Shown piece after piece: positions 7,046-19,100 of a stretch of 23,487 bases of DNA. The stretch spans positions 1 to 23,487 of the forward strand of contig ONEU01000053.1 in assembly GCA_900316925.1 (NCBI GenBank). The letters run 5' to 3'. The translations under genes were made by a program, and so were the position numbers. Numbering within the stretch: position 1 is the first letter of the stretch; each line of letters begins with the position of its first letter. The notes below the pieces were generated by a model. It made no database searches, was not told where the DNA came from, and worked only from the letters and a program-made list of their open reading frames with translations. This DNA comes from an uncultured Eubacteriales bacterium. Lineage in GTDB: Bacteria; Bacillota; Clostridia; Oscillospirales; Acutalibacteraceae.

Positions 7046-7054
7046 TGGTATAAT
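7046..7054 (+). promoter_or_regulatory. Putative promoter of the EAL-domain gene
   Basis: TGGTATAAT gives an extended -10 with a perfect TATAAT at 7049-7054. The -35 position (7026-7031, TGGTAA) is weak, as is common for extended -10 promoters. Predicted start is near 7061, about 60 bases before the ATG; that leader is too short for a c-di-GMP riboswitch. Confidence 0.55.
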
Positions 7055-7119
7055 GTCAGTAGATGATATAACGCCATTCAGATGTGATAACAGAAAGCAG
7101 GATAATCCGGAGGAAAATA

Positions 7120-10044
7120 ATGAAAATAGCAATTCACAGCATCAGACGGCTGACAGCCATCGTACTGTGCATGGTGATGGCAACGGTACTGACTCTGCCG
7201 CTGATTGCACAGGCTGCACAGGTGAAAGGCAAGGTAGTGCGTGTCGGCTGGTATGAATCCCCCGTCAGTTCAAAGGATGAGAACGGACGGCGTTCCGGCT
7301 ACGACTATATTTACGAGCAGAAGCTCGCCGCCTACACCGGCTGGACGTATGAGTATGTGGAGGGAAGCTGGCCGGAGCTGTTGGAGAAGCTCGAAAAGGG
7401 CGAAATTGACATGATGGGTGATATCTCCTATACGGAAGATCGGAAAAAGTACCTGCTCTACCCCTCTCATCCCATGGGCGCAGAGGAATACTATATCTTC
7501 GTCACGCCTGACAACCCGGAGCTGACACAGGGAAATGATACCGCCTTCAACGGGAAGAAAATCGGTGTCAATAAAAATTCCATTCAGGAACGTCTGTATC
7601 AGGAATGGAGCCGGAAGAACCATATCAGCGCAGAACTGATAGAGCTGTCAGTTCCCGAAGCACAGGCGTTCACGATGGTGCAGAATAAGGAGCTAGATGC
7701 GCTGGTCACCATCGACGGCTACGGTGACCCGGAAAAAGCCGTGCCCGTTTGCAAGATCGGTTCCTCGGATTATTATTTTGCCGTTACCAGACAGCGCCCG
7801 GATCTTTATGAAGAGCTGGAGGCTGCGCTCAACAAGATCAATGAAGAGAACCGGTATTTCAATCAGCAGATGCATGAAAAGTACATCAACAGCACCGGTA
7901 CCAATCTGTATCTCAATGAGGAGGAAAAAGCGTGGCTTGCATCCCACGGCACCATCCGGGTCGGATATGTGGACAATTATCTGCCCTTCTGCTCCAGGGA
8001 TGAACAGAGCCGGAAGCTGACAGGTGCCCTGAAGGAGTATCTGGAATATGTCTCAAGCGTCATCAAAAACGGTGACCTGCGGTTCGATTCCATCTGTTTC
8101 TCCACCCTGGAGGAAGCAATAGATGCGCTGAAAAAAGGGGATATCAACTGCGTATTCCCTGCGAATATCAGCGAATACGACGCAGAGGAAATGGGGCTGG
8201 TCCTCACCCCGTCGATCATCAGCGCCGAATTATATGAAATCGTGCGGATGAATGACAAGAACAGCTTCGGACACAGGCAAAAGATCCGGGTGGCACTTAA
8301 CAAGGGCAATGTCAATTACGAGAAGGTGCTCGACGAGAAGTTTCCGCAATGGGAGAAGGTTGTCTATCCGAACCTGGAGGATTGTCTCCGGGCAGTAGCG
8401 GACGGCGCGGCGGATACGGTGCTGACCAGCAACTTCCGCTTCAACAATATCTCCCGGCAATGTGAGAAACTGGACCTGACTCCCATTACAACAGGTACCG
8501 GCATTGAATATTCATTTACCGCCGCAAAAGGTGAACCCGGACTCTACTCGATCCTGAACAAAACCGTGGGAATGGTTCCTTCCTCCAAGATCAACTCGAT
8601 GATGACACAGTATATTGCCGAAAAGGAACGGGAGCTTTCCATTGCAGAATTTCTCCTGCTGCATTTAGCGGAGGTATTCGCCATTGTTGCAGCGGTGCTC
8701 TTAGTGATCCTGCTGCTGTCACTGCGGAACATTCATGCCATGAAGCGCGCCAGAAAGAGCGAACGGCTGATCGCATCCGCAGAGATCGACAAGCTGACGG
8801 GTGTATACAGCAAAAACTTCCTGTTTGAGTATGCCGGACGCCTGCAGAAGAAATCCAAGGGAAAGCCCCTCGACGCCATTGTAGTGGATATTGAGCGGTT
8901 CCATTTCATCAACTCACTCAACGGACTGGAATTTGGTGATAAGGTGCTCAGCACGCTCGGTGAACAGATCAGGACGGTCTTCCGCGGAACGGACAACATT
9001 GCCGGACGTATCGAAGCGGATCGCTTCTGCGTATTCCGACCGAGCAAAAACGTCTATCAGGAACTGCTGCATCAGCTGCAAAGCCAAATGGACGAGCTGC
9101 TGCCTAATGTCAAGATTCGTCTGCGCATGGGCGTCTTGCCGGGACAGTCCCGGGTTGATCCGGAAGAGATGTACGACAGGGCCCGCATTGCCTGCAATAT
9201 GGCCCGCAGTCAGTATGACAAACAACCGCTTGTCGTCTATGACGATACGATCCGGGACCAGCAGTATTACGAGCAGCGTCTGTTGAACGACCTGAAGCGA
9301 GCGGTCACGAATGAGGAATTTGAGGTCTATTACCAGCCGCAGTACGACATCCAGAGTGATCCGCCAAAGCTCAAAAGTGCGGAAACGCTTGTACGCTGGC
9401 GCCATCCCGAACTGGGCACGGTCATGCCGGGCGACTTCGTTCCCCTTTTTGAGAAGAACGGTGTGATCGGCGAGGTGGACAAATACGTCTGGAAAAAGGC
9501 TGCCCGGCAGATTGCCGCATGGAAGGAGCAACACGGCACCGTCATCCCCGTCTCGGTCAATCTCTCCCGGGTGGATATTCTCGATCCCAACCTTGAGAAT
9601 GAGCTTGATGCGCTGCTCCTTGACAACCACCTGGAACACGGTGCCATTAAGCTGGAGATCACGGAATCGGCTTACACGGAAAACACCGATCAGGTCATGG
9701 TGATCATCGACCGTCTGCGGAAAAAGGGCTATGAAATTGAACTGGATGATTTCGGCACCGGCTATTCCTCACTGGGAGCGCTTTCCGCCATGCCGATTGA
9801 TTTCCTGAAAATGGACAGATCCTTCATCATCAATACCCACCATAATGATACAGGCGTCCGGATGGTCAGGCTGATCCTGGATTTTGCCAGGGAGATGAAG
9901 ATCCCGGTAATTGCAGAGGGCGTAGAAGACGAAAACGAACTGAGGATGCTGAAAGAAATGGGCTGTGACATTGTGCAGGGCTACTTCTTTTCACGTCCGT
10001 TACCCGCAGCGGATTTTGCGAAACTATTACAATCCGAACAATAA
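7120..10044 (+). CDS. Membrane c-di-GMP phosphodiesterase: two SBP3 sensors, degenerate GGDEF, EAL
   Basis: A 974-residue inner-membrane signalling enzyme. Order: signal peptide (1-33, ending AQAAQ), two tandem extracytoplasmic solute-binding-type (SBP_bac_3) domains at about 38-258 and 277-503, membrane helix at about 510-535, GGDEF-like domain at about 550-710, EAL domain at about 720-970. The GGDEF signature is replaced by EADRF at 632-636, so cyclase activity is not expected; it may bind GTP or be structural. The EAL domain keeps its motifs: ETL (Glu755) in AETLVRW, NLSR near 814, LEITES at 845-850, DDFGTG at 876-881, Lys897 and AEGVE at 932-936, so hydrolysis of c-di-GMP is expected. Ligands of the sensors, amino-acid-like by family, are unknown. 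The ATG at 7120 follows GGAGG at 7109-7113; a GTG at 7084 in frame lacks this. It converges on the giant surface-protein gene. Confidence 0.93.
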   Translation: MKIAIHSIRRLTAIVLCMVMATVLTLPLIAQAAQVKGKVVRVGWYESPVSSKDENGRRSGYDYIYEQKLAAYTGWTYEYVEGSWPELLEKLEKGEIDMMGDISYTEDRKKYLLYPSHPMGAEEYYIFVTPDNPELTQGNDTAFNGKKIGVNKNSIQERLYQEWSRKNHISAELIELSVPEAQAFTMVQNKELDALVTIDGYGDPEKAVPVCKIGSSDYYFAVTRQRPDLYEELEAALNKINEENRYFNQQMHEKYINSTGTNLYLNEEEKAWLASHGTIRVGYVDNYLPFCSRDEQSRKLTGALKEYLEYVSSVIKNGDLRFDSICFSTLEEAIDALKKGDINCVFPANISEYDAEEMGLVLTPSIISAELYEIVRMNDKNSFGHRQKIRVALNKGNVNYEKVLDEKFPQWEKVVYPNLEDCLRAVADGAADTVLTSNFRFNNISRQCEKLDLTPITTGTGIEYSFTAAKGEPGLYSILNKTVGMVPSSKINSMMTQYIAEKERELSIAEFLLLHLAEVFAIVAAVLLVILLLSLRNIHAMKRARKSERLIASAEIDKLTGVYSKNFLFEYAGRLQKKSKGKPLDAIVVDIERFHFINSLNGLEFGDKVLSTLGEQIRTVFRGTDNIAGRIEADRFCVFRPSKNVYQELLHQLQSQMDELLPNVKIRLRMGVLPGQSRVDPEEMYDRARIACNMARSQYDKQPLVVYDDTIRDQQYYEQRLLNDLKRAVTNEEFEVYYQPQYDIQSDPPKLKSAETLVRWRHPELGTVMPGDFVPLFEKNGVIGEVDKYVWKKAARQIAAWKEQHGTVIPVSVNLSRVDILDPNLENELDALLLDNHLEHGAIKLEITESAYTENTDQVMVIIDRLRKKGYEIELDDFGTGYSSLGALSAMPIDFLKMDRSFIINTHHNDTGVRMVRLILDFAREMKIPVIAEGVEDENELRMLKEMGCDIVQGYFFSRPLPAADFAKLLQSEQ

Positions 10045-10072
10045 AAAAAGCAGGGTGTTCACACATACCTGC
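10043..10072 (-). terminator. Possible secondary terminator for the giant gene
   Basis: On the minus strand GCAGG (10072-10068) can pair with CCTGC (10054-10050) across a loop with some internal pairing, followed by seven T residues (A run 10043-10049). The stem is short, and a stronger hairpin is met first by transcripts from the giant gene, so this would be a backup. It overlaps the stop codon of the EAL-domain gene. Confidence 0.4.
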
Positions 10073-10110
10073 TATCATAGCAGCAGACAATACCGTACCT
10101 TTCCCAGAAA

Positions 10111-10152
10111 ACAGAACGGCGGCAGGACATATCATAATGTCCTGCCGCTTTT
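10111..10152. terminator. Bidirectional terminator between the EAL gene and the giant gene
   Basis: A perfect 12-bp stem (10119-10130 with 10137-10148) closes a six-base loop ATCATA. On the plus strand it is followed by TTTTCTG, on the minus strand by GTTCTGTTTTCTG. It lies 74 bases past the plus-strand stop and about 30 bases past the minus-strand stop, so it plausibly ends both convergent transcripts. Confidence 0.8.
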
Positions 10153-10178
10153 CTGATCTTCCATGCTGTCAACGGTCA

Positions 10179-13100
10179 TCAGGATGACCGCAGGAACACA
10201 AGATCGAATGCTGTTGTGGTTCCATGATGCACCGCGTTCAGCGTATAAACGCCGTCCCGGTAATCTGATGCCCGCCGGATGGTGATCTTTCCGGTACTGC
10301 TGTCAAAGGAGAAGTTCTCTGCTGCCAGACCGGAGCCATCAGGATTGGTAACCGTGAAGTCCGTCAAAGCCTCCTTCTCAGAACTGCTCATTTCCTTTTC
10401 CGAGCCGTCGGCATAAATCTGATAAATCGTCAGCATGGTAACGGGAAATGTCATCGTATCCGCATCCGTATCCGGATGTTCTCCCGCCGTACCGATCTGA
10501 TGGTAATCCGCTATCCGAAATCCCTTGACGGTTTTATGATTGCCGTTTTCCAGGGTATAGAATCTGTTGATTCTGGTATCCGTCTGGCTGAATTTATCGC
10601 AGTACGCTGCCCGGTCGTAATAATGAACGATGGCCGTGCGTTCCGCCGGAACCGTAACGACGAGCTTTTCAGTTTGGGTTCGATGACTCTGATAGGTGTC
10701 AGGAGAGTCGTTGTCCATCGTATAGGTATTCTCCACAAACTCGTAACGGGAGACGGGCATTCTCGTGATCTCGTACCTGCCGGGTTCGAGACGGATGCGC
10801 CCCTGTTCGTCAATCCTGAACTGTCCCGCATACTCCATTGCACTGTCTGCCGTTTCATCAGTAGCCTCCTGGTACCACTTGCGGTAATCGTATGACGGAG
10901 ACTCCTTGCTGACAAGTCCGGCCGTATATTTTCCTTCATCATTCACCGTGATGACCACCATGATCTCCTCGCCGCTCCGGTCAACGACAGTCGGTGTGTT
11001 TCCGCTGTAATCGTAGTAACCGGTCTGTCTGATCCTGAAAATGAACGCCGGGTTCCCCCATTGACCGGGGTTCCACACGTCGATATGCTCATACAGCTTG
11101 AGATATGCGGGGGCCATCTCATCGGTGCACACAAGATTCTTACCGGCGGTATTCTTTCCGACGGAGAAGAAGATCTGCTGAGTATCACCGGTACGGGACA
11201 GCTCCGAATAGCCGGCAGGTGCCTGCACTTCAACCAGGCAGTAGTCCCCATAGGGAAGATTATCCAGCTTCAGCCTGCCCTTGGAGCCTGTCACAAGTGC
11301 CCTGGAGAGGTCGTAAACCGACGGTGTCCCGGCTGACATGACATTGTAATCCACAAGAGCCGAACTGCCGGTTCCGTTTGTTTCATACTCGCCGGATGCT
11401 GCCATGATCGCCAAAGCATCCGGAGAATCCGGTTTGTATGCATATTCATACTGATGTTTCACCTTGACCAGCGGAACAAGAGCCCCAAGTGACCCGTCAC
11501 TATTGACGGTACAGAGCTTGAACCTCGCACCTGCCAGAACATCCCCGATTTCCTTTGTACCGACTTTTTCTTTCGCCGTCTTTTTGAGAATCACCCGATC
11601 CGGCAGCGGTTCATCCGACATCACCGTGTTGACGGAAGTAACCGTGAGCTTGTCCGCCCTGAGCTTGTAACCGTCCGGGGCGGCTGTTTCTTTCCAGTAG
11701 CACCTGCCGGCATCCACCGTCAGTCTGATCTTCCCGACTTCTGCATCGCCGTCCTGCTGCCAGATATCATTTGTCGTATGGTCAAGATAGTTCCGGTCAA
11801 CCTCTGTTCCCTCCTGGTTCATCCGCAGCCAGATAATTTTTTCCTGTTTCCCGTCATCACCCGTTACAACGGTTGCCAGTCTGACGTCATAGGTCTCGCT
11901 CTCAGGCGGCTCCTCATCGTCATTGACAATCCTGTTGACAAGCTCCAGCAGGAAATGCTTTTCATTGAGATTACCGGCAGCGGAGGGCTCCTCGAGATAA
12001 TTCTCCGGACTGTCAGCTTCGGGAACAAAGCGGTACAGTCCGTTGGAAGAAACGGATTTCATTTCGGACTGTCGCTGGTACTGATGCTGTGCACCGGCCT
12101 TGACGCCGTTGGTGATGCGGAAATACACAGCGCCGGCGGGAACGCTGATACGATACAGATCCCCTCCCCCAGCCGGACCGGTGCTGTCCGAATAGCTCAC
12201 GGGATCGGAGCCGTTCATCAGCTTATCGGGCAGATAACCTGTTGTACCCGCACTTTCGGAAACAAGCTCCTTGTCCTTGTCGTAGAAAACGATATGCATA
12301 TCATCCAAAAGCAGTCGGTTCGTTACGGTATGATCCGCAAGGTCCTTGGTTCCGTTGTTGACAAGGTAGATCATCCTGTTGGAGCTGTAGGATACGGTCG
12401 GATTTTCTTCCCCGACGGCGTCGGTTGTCAGATAGGCGTCGACATAATTGACCGAATTGGCCGCACTATCGTATGTGCCGTAGTGCTGAACCTCGGTATT
12501 GTCGGAAGCATCCACACGATAACGCATTCCTCCCGCAATGTATGAATCATCATCCACATCATTGATAACGTCATACTCCGTTTCCATGAGATCAATCTTC
12601 TGCGTCACCCTGCGCGTACCGTCTGTTGCGGAGCCGTTGTTGAAGATCACATAGGGATATTTGCCGTCGGTGACCTTCGGCAGCCGGAACCGGTACACCC
12701 GATTGCCGTCATTATCAATGCTGACAAGGGGAGCCTGATCGTCCGAGCCTGCACGGATACCGGGCCACGCAGCATATTCTCCGTCTGCACCGCCGTAATA
12801 GTACGCAAACACCGTTCCGTTGTCCGCAAACGAATTGCCGACATCCGTGAGGAAAATGTAATCATTATCCGATCTCGGACAGAGCGGGTCGGTGATGGTC
12901 TGCACGGGAACGGTTTTCCCGGTGCGAAGGGTCTTGCCTGTCACATTGCCGTCATTCCCGACGGTAAACGTCGTACCTGCGTGATGGTAATCGGTGATCT
13001 GCAGATAAGGCGTTTCACCAGCGGTACGGAGCGTGCCGTCCGCACATTTCACCTGAACCGTCTCATACAGACGGATCACACCGCCCTGTGCACCGTCTGC

Positions 13101-16100
13101 ACCGGCACCGAGCCTGAAGGAACGTGCATTCTTCGGCAGACGGATGCGATAGGGATTGGTATTGTCAGGTGCTGTGTCATCCCCTGTCAGCCTGGCTTTA
13201 ACCAGACTGATACCGTTTGCCGCCATCGTGGCTGTCCCGCCGATTTCAGTTCCCGCAGCAGCATTGTCACTGCTGTAGAACATGATGTAGGGATCCGTCA
13301 GCGTAGAACCGTCATCCGTTTTGATGGTGATGAAGTTGTCATTGGTCTTTGCGTAGGACAATTCACCGGGATATCTGGCGGAGGTGTCATTGGCAGAAGC
13401 CGCTGAACGGATATAGCCGTACCGGTCCTCGGGTTGGTAGACGGCGGATCGCTGCGAAGCACCGCTGCCCCACGAGTAAGTGATGGTATTCGTGTCGGTC
13501 TCCCGGAGTACGGGAAGTGTGGCGAGGGAATCGCTCTGTGTCACCGCAGCAGCGGCAGCAGCATTGGCATAGTTCTCTACAAGGGAGGCATCCGCTCTGG
13601 TAATGTCTGAGGCACTGCTGATGGTCTGTCCATTGCCGTATTCAAAGGAATAGGTATCGTCCTGGGTAAAGACAGGATAGATCAACCTGGGGGCGGTACC
13701 ATCGAGACGGTACTGCATATCGCCGAGGGTATAATCCTTGCTGTACCGGGAGAGCTTCTCCCGCAGTTCAAAGATATCCGCCCTGGCGGTGGTGATCGTT
13801 TGAGCGCCGTTTGTGACGGTAAAGCCTGCCGCCCCGTAGGGAACAGCGGTACTGTACCAATAGCCCTGTGCATCGGCATTATCGGTAACAGCGCCGTCAA
13901 CAGGATCGGAGCCTGCGACGGGAGCCGTCAGTAACCCAAGAGGCGTGACATTGACGGCAGAATTACCGTCATTGGTGTCTATCGGGACACCGCTTGCATC
14001 ATAGAATGTCACCTTCATGCCTGACCAGTCGCTGAGAGCACCTTCTGCATGAACAAGGTACAAAGTATCCCCGCGCAGTTCCTCATCCGGGACCCCTCCA
14101 TGACCGGACGCGGCGTCATCCACGGTGAATGTCGGCCATAACAGAGAGAGAGCCGATAAGGTGTCGGTTTCATAATACAGATCACCCGGCGTCACATTCA
14201 CCTGCGGTACGGAAGATTTCGGGTAGACCGGATAGGTCTCCGGACCGCCGTTGACGGAAAATACCGCTGCATTTGTCGGGATACCCACCCGGTACCAACG
14301 GTGGTGATCGCTGTCCTCATCCAGTTTCAGCACCGCTGGAGTTGCCAGGGGTGTGCCGTCTGCCGTGGAAAAGCTGATCGTCGGAACAGCGTCCGCCATG
14401 ACATCGGCGGAATCCTTGAGATAGAGATAATCGCCTCTCGGTGACTGATTGATGGCGTCAAGTGCCGGCACCGTATCGGTGCTCGTGTATGTCTGTGTAT
14501 GCGTCACCTGCGTAAAGGCGGGGTATGTCATTGACAATGTGCCTTCGGTATCCGTTCCGGTCAGTTCAAAGACCATGCTGCCAAGGGTGTAATCAGCCCT
14601 GTCCGGTTCAACGGCATCGGCCTTCCGCAGGAGATCATAGATTCCTGTCGTCCTATAGCTCTTGATTCCGGTACTGCTGTACTGTTTGCCGGTACTAAGC
14701 GAGAATTTTTCCGCATCCTTCGGGATCGCAATGCGGAAGCACTCCTTCCCGTTCATGCGGCCGCTGTACTGCATCAGATACCCTTCCCCGCTCTGGAGCA
14801 TCTGGGTTCCGTCTGCACGATAGAACCGGATATGAATATCGTCCCAACCGGCGGTATTCTTGATATACAGAGTATCACCGCGCTGTTCAAAGGAATTCGT
14901 GACGGCCGCTTCATGGTGGAGCAGTGCGCTGCCGCCTGCGGTGTAGAGATAGCCCTTCTGATAGACGATAACACCTGTTTCATGGGTCTTGCCGTCTCCG
15001 CCGCTCAGCTGACTTTTCAGGCCGTTGTTGAAGATCACCTTGTTGACATTCCTGCAATCTCCCTCCGGCACCCGGAACTTATAAACGATCAGGTTATTCT
15101 GGTCAGTATAGGAGGAATCCGGATTCGCAGAAGAGGAGCTGAGCGGATACCCATACAGATCCGAATGACCCGCCTCCGCACCGGACGCCGTGTATTCCGA
15201 AGCGGCTGCCGCAACTCCCGGCCAGACGGAATAACAGGATCTCACCCAGTTATCCTCCCGGAGATTGCCTCCCCCGTAGAAATAAGCGTAAATGTGAGTT
15301 CCCCAGTTGGCCGGCGCTTCAAAGTAGATATAGTCGCAGTCGCTGTCAGCGGTTTTCTCCGCATAGAACCTGCTGCGGTTATCGGCCGATGGAGTGCCGC
15401 TCCATGTCAGCAGGGAAGGTGCGGAGCCGTTGGTAACAGTAACGGCCGTGTCACCGAACGAATAATAGTTATCGAAATTCTTTTTGCCGTTTTGCTCACT
15501 GCCCTTGAGCGCCGTGACAGCGGAACGATAGGCGTAAGGAGACGAAGGTGCATTGAAACTGCCCGCAGTCAGACTGCCGTCCACACCGTTGTTGACCCGG
15601 AAATACTGTGCCTCCTGCGGGATCGTCATCTCATAGGCCGGATAATTGCCCACACGGCCGTGTTCATCCCCGTAGGCGTAGGGCTCCATCAGATAGCCCG
15701 GGAATTGCTGACCGACGATCCGATAATCATGCCCGTCAAGGGTGATATCCGGTGTTTCGCCGTCCCTGACATCCCTGAAAAACTCGATATGGGGATTGTG
15801 CCAGACCTGATTGCTGTTGCAGTAGAAAATAACCTTCTGTCCGGAGGGGGTGAAACGGACAGCCTGCTGCAAGGTCGTCGTCTGTGACCAGTCCATACGC
15901 TTGTCATAGGGCGTCCCGTGATAGAGTGCCCAGTCAGTTTCCTGTTCCAGCGGGACATTGAAATAACACGTCTGTCCGTTTTCGATTTTGCAGAACCCGC
16001 CCCAATTCTGTTTGTGCCACATCTGTCCCAGTCTGAATGTGACCGTTTCTGTTGTGCGGATGCACTGACCGCCGTCATACAGACAGAAACGGACCTTATC

Positions 16101-19100
16101 ATAGCCGTCCGGCGGCTGAATCTTCCACACGACGGTATCCTGACCGGCATACCTGTCAACAAACCGTTCCCGGATCACATACTGGACATCCTTCCTGCCG
16201 GTACCGCTGAACTGTGCGGCATACCAATAAGAATGGTCGTCATCCAGCTCCAGGTGCTGCGACTGTTCATTGTCTTTCAGATTCGTTTCCAGCCATGAGC
16301 GTTTCCCGTTCTGCGCCGCAGACGGATTGTCTGAGCCGTTGTCTGCCGCAAATGACTGCTTATCGACATCAGCAGGAGTACCCGCGTTATAGTCACGGAA
16401 ATAGAGATAGTCGTTGTCACTGGTGGGCAGGATCCATTGCTGTTCATCCGCATGGGGCAATGTGGGAGCAGCAGAATAAGAATAGGTATAGGTTGTCACG
16501 GTGAGAGACTCTGTGATCTCCCCCAGTCCGGGACTGGAGGGCTTTTCACCGTTGACGGTCACCTCTGCCCGGCTCTCCGGAGGAATGACCGGCTCATTGA
16601 AAGTGTAGGAAGGGGCGGAAGCCGTATCCCGATAGTACAGATCAATGGCCGCGCCGGACAGACCGTTCCCCTTTTCATCCGTTTTCAGAACGGTGATGTC
16701 GTGGGAATTGGTGATCGTCACTTCCGTTCCCGATGCATCATACCGGATAACAGGAGTATAATCGTTGATAGCTTTTTCCTCTGCGGTATAGGAAGCATAA
16801 TGATCCAGCAGCCGGGCACCGGTCACCGGGTCCGTACTGTACACCGCAGCGGGAAGATCCTCGATCACCCTCACCCATGCGGCGGAGCCCTCCCGTTCAT
16901 TGTCATTTTTCGTAAGTGTGAACCAACCTTCAGCATCCGCATCGGGTATCACATTAGTGTCACGGTAGACCTCCGTTCTGGGGACTCCGTTTTCCAGGTA
17001 TTCCGTTCCGTCCGGCCGCAGCCAATGCTGAATCAGGCGTACCTGGATCGTATCGGGACGGTCCCCGCTTTCGTTGTCAAAATCCTTCCAGATCTTCCGG
17101 AGGGTCAGGTGGATCAGCGGTTCACAGGGATCCTGCATTTCTGCCGGTTCCGGGACCAGGCTGTCGGGATTTCTCCCGGTGGGGGTATCCGACATCAGGA
17201 CCGCCTTGGCACTACTGACGTAAACATCCATCGTCTCGGCGTTCACGGTTGAGTTCGTTTCGGAAATCACGGCATTCTGCCAGTCCGAATAATAGCTGAT
17301 CGGCGGGGCAAGATTGACAAGATCGAAGCGGTTATAGAAAACGGAGGTTCCGTGATCCTCCTCGGCGGTACCGATCAGCGCGCCGTCCTGTGTGAGTGCA
17401 TACTGATAGGACGCCCCTGTATTCCGGTAAACGGAATATCTGTTTGTTTTCTCCAGTTCATCGGCAGTATGGTCATACACGGTCTGCAAGCTGGACAGTG
17501 CCGTGAAATGTCCGACTTTATCAGGATAGCCTCTCACCTCATCACAATAGAGCATCTGATCATAGAACAGTCTTCCTTCATTGTTGTATCCCACAAAACC
17601 TCCTGCATAACCGTTTTCGTGGGTGCCGTCGGCGGTATGGGTCGCTCCACCGCCGTAGACATCATAGCCGATATCAATTCCTGTCACGGTACTGTTTTCA
17701 ATTTTCGTTGCATTCCCCTTGAGAAGCTGAATGGCCACTTCCGCATTGTCCCCGGTGGTATCTACTCCCTGATCCGAGCACGGCAGCCTGACAGACGAAT
17801 CCCCCAGGGTAATGACAGCCGTATCCGTCTCTCCCACCTGGGTTGCTTTGACAAGCGAGGCGCTGATTTTCAGTCCCAGGAGATTGAGATACAGAACGTC
17901 CCCGTCGCTCAACACCTTCAAGGAAAGGACATTGGGCAATCCGGGAATCGACAGCTCCAGCAAGCCTAAAGTTTCCAGATTCGTGACATACAACGCCTTC
18001 ACGAGGTAATTGATGACGATCAGCAGGATATTCACCAGCGGAGAATCCGCCTGCAGGTCGATGAGGTAATGCATATCGGTCTTCCCGGCAAAGCCTCCCG
18101 CGATCTGATCGCTGTCAACCTGTTTCAGCCTGGTAACATGGCTGTTTTTGATCCGGGAGACATCGGCGTATCCGGTGAAACCGCCGCAGAAGGGTTCATT
18201 TCCGTTCCGGGAGACGACGATCATCCCGTCGTCCGCTCCTTCCACGGAGCAGTCCTCGATATGGGAGCCGAACACATCCAGCACTCCGGCGGTCACCCCC
18301 AGCAGATTTGCCACCTGGGCACTGTCCACATCGGCAACACCGTTCTTGCCGAGATGTCCGACAAAACCGCCGGTATAGTTCACCCCCGTCACGGTGTTCA
18401 CCCGTTTCACGGAGGAGTTTTTCACCGTTCCGTTCATCACACCGCCGCCAAAGCCGCCTGCACAGCCGGAATAGCGTCTCTCGCCGAGAATCCCTTCGGT
18501 ATCGGAGGCTTCGGCTGTTACCACGATACCCTCACTGACGCCGCTGACCTCCGCATAATAGATGTAGGTTCTGAAAACATCCAACAGATCGATTCCGCCT
18601 GCCTGGATCAGTCCCAGGATGGAGGAACCGCCCTCCGTCCCTTCGGAGGAGGACACGGAAGCCACGCTGCCGACATCCGCAAGTCCCACGAAACCGCCGG
18701 CATAGAATTGTCCGTTCACACGGCGCAGATCATTGACGATAATATTGCTTTGACCTTGACGGCTGCCGATGACGGAAGCCTCAAGGGAGCCGGCAAACCC
18801 GCCGGCAAATCTGGGTGCGGTACCATTGACGCCCTCAACGCTGAAACCGAAGTCTTTTCTGTCAGGAGAAGACGAATGCTTCTTCTCCTCATCCGATTCG
18901 ATGATTCTGATTTCCGCCTGACGGATCGTCGTGACGGTGGCCTGCAGGACGGAAGCAAGATCATTGGGGGTGGAAATAAGGGAATCCAGCACCTTCTGCA
19001 GCAAGCCGTTGGAAGAATTGGTATTCACATCCGCCACGGAAGCGGCAGTTGCCATACCGACATAAACGCCGACAGCATTTGTTCCCCTGACGTATCTGAG

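Larger units (their letters stand above)
12000..16450 (-). repeat. Chain of related beta-sandwich modules in the giant protein
   Basis: At least six modules share a pattern: a D-x-LYL-type strand, a strand like IHIRFYRADGT or MKVTFYDASG, a variable loop often with GYL, then YRISVPAGAVYFRITNG or a variant (IPKDAEKFSL, VPYGAAGFTVTNG, LPKNARSFRLG). Approximate positions are 15560-15790, 14630-14880, 14170-14450, 13750-14090, 13060-13340 and 12010-12360. A seventh, weaker one may lie at 15920-16110. Linkers often contain YTLG-M-Y. The pattern parallels the two CBM26-like modules in the same region, so they may be divergent versions of one fold. Confidence 0.6.

Noticed and set aside
7084..7119. 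Upstream GTG start for the EAL-domain protein
   Set aside because: The extra residues (MITESRIIRRKI) would precede the signal peptide awkwardly, and GGAGG is placed for the ATG at 7120.
6681..7119. c-di-GMP riboswitch upstream of the EAL gene
   Set aside because: No GEMM-type core was found and the predicted leader is about 60 bases.
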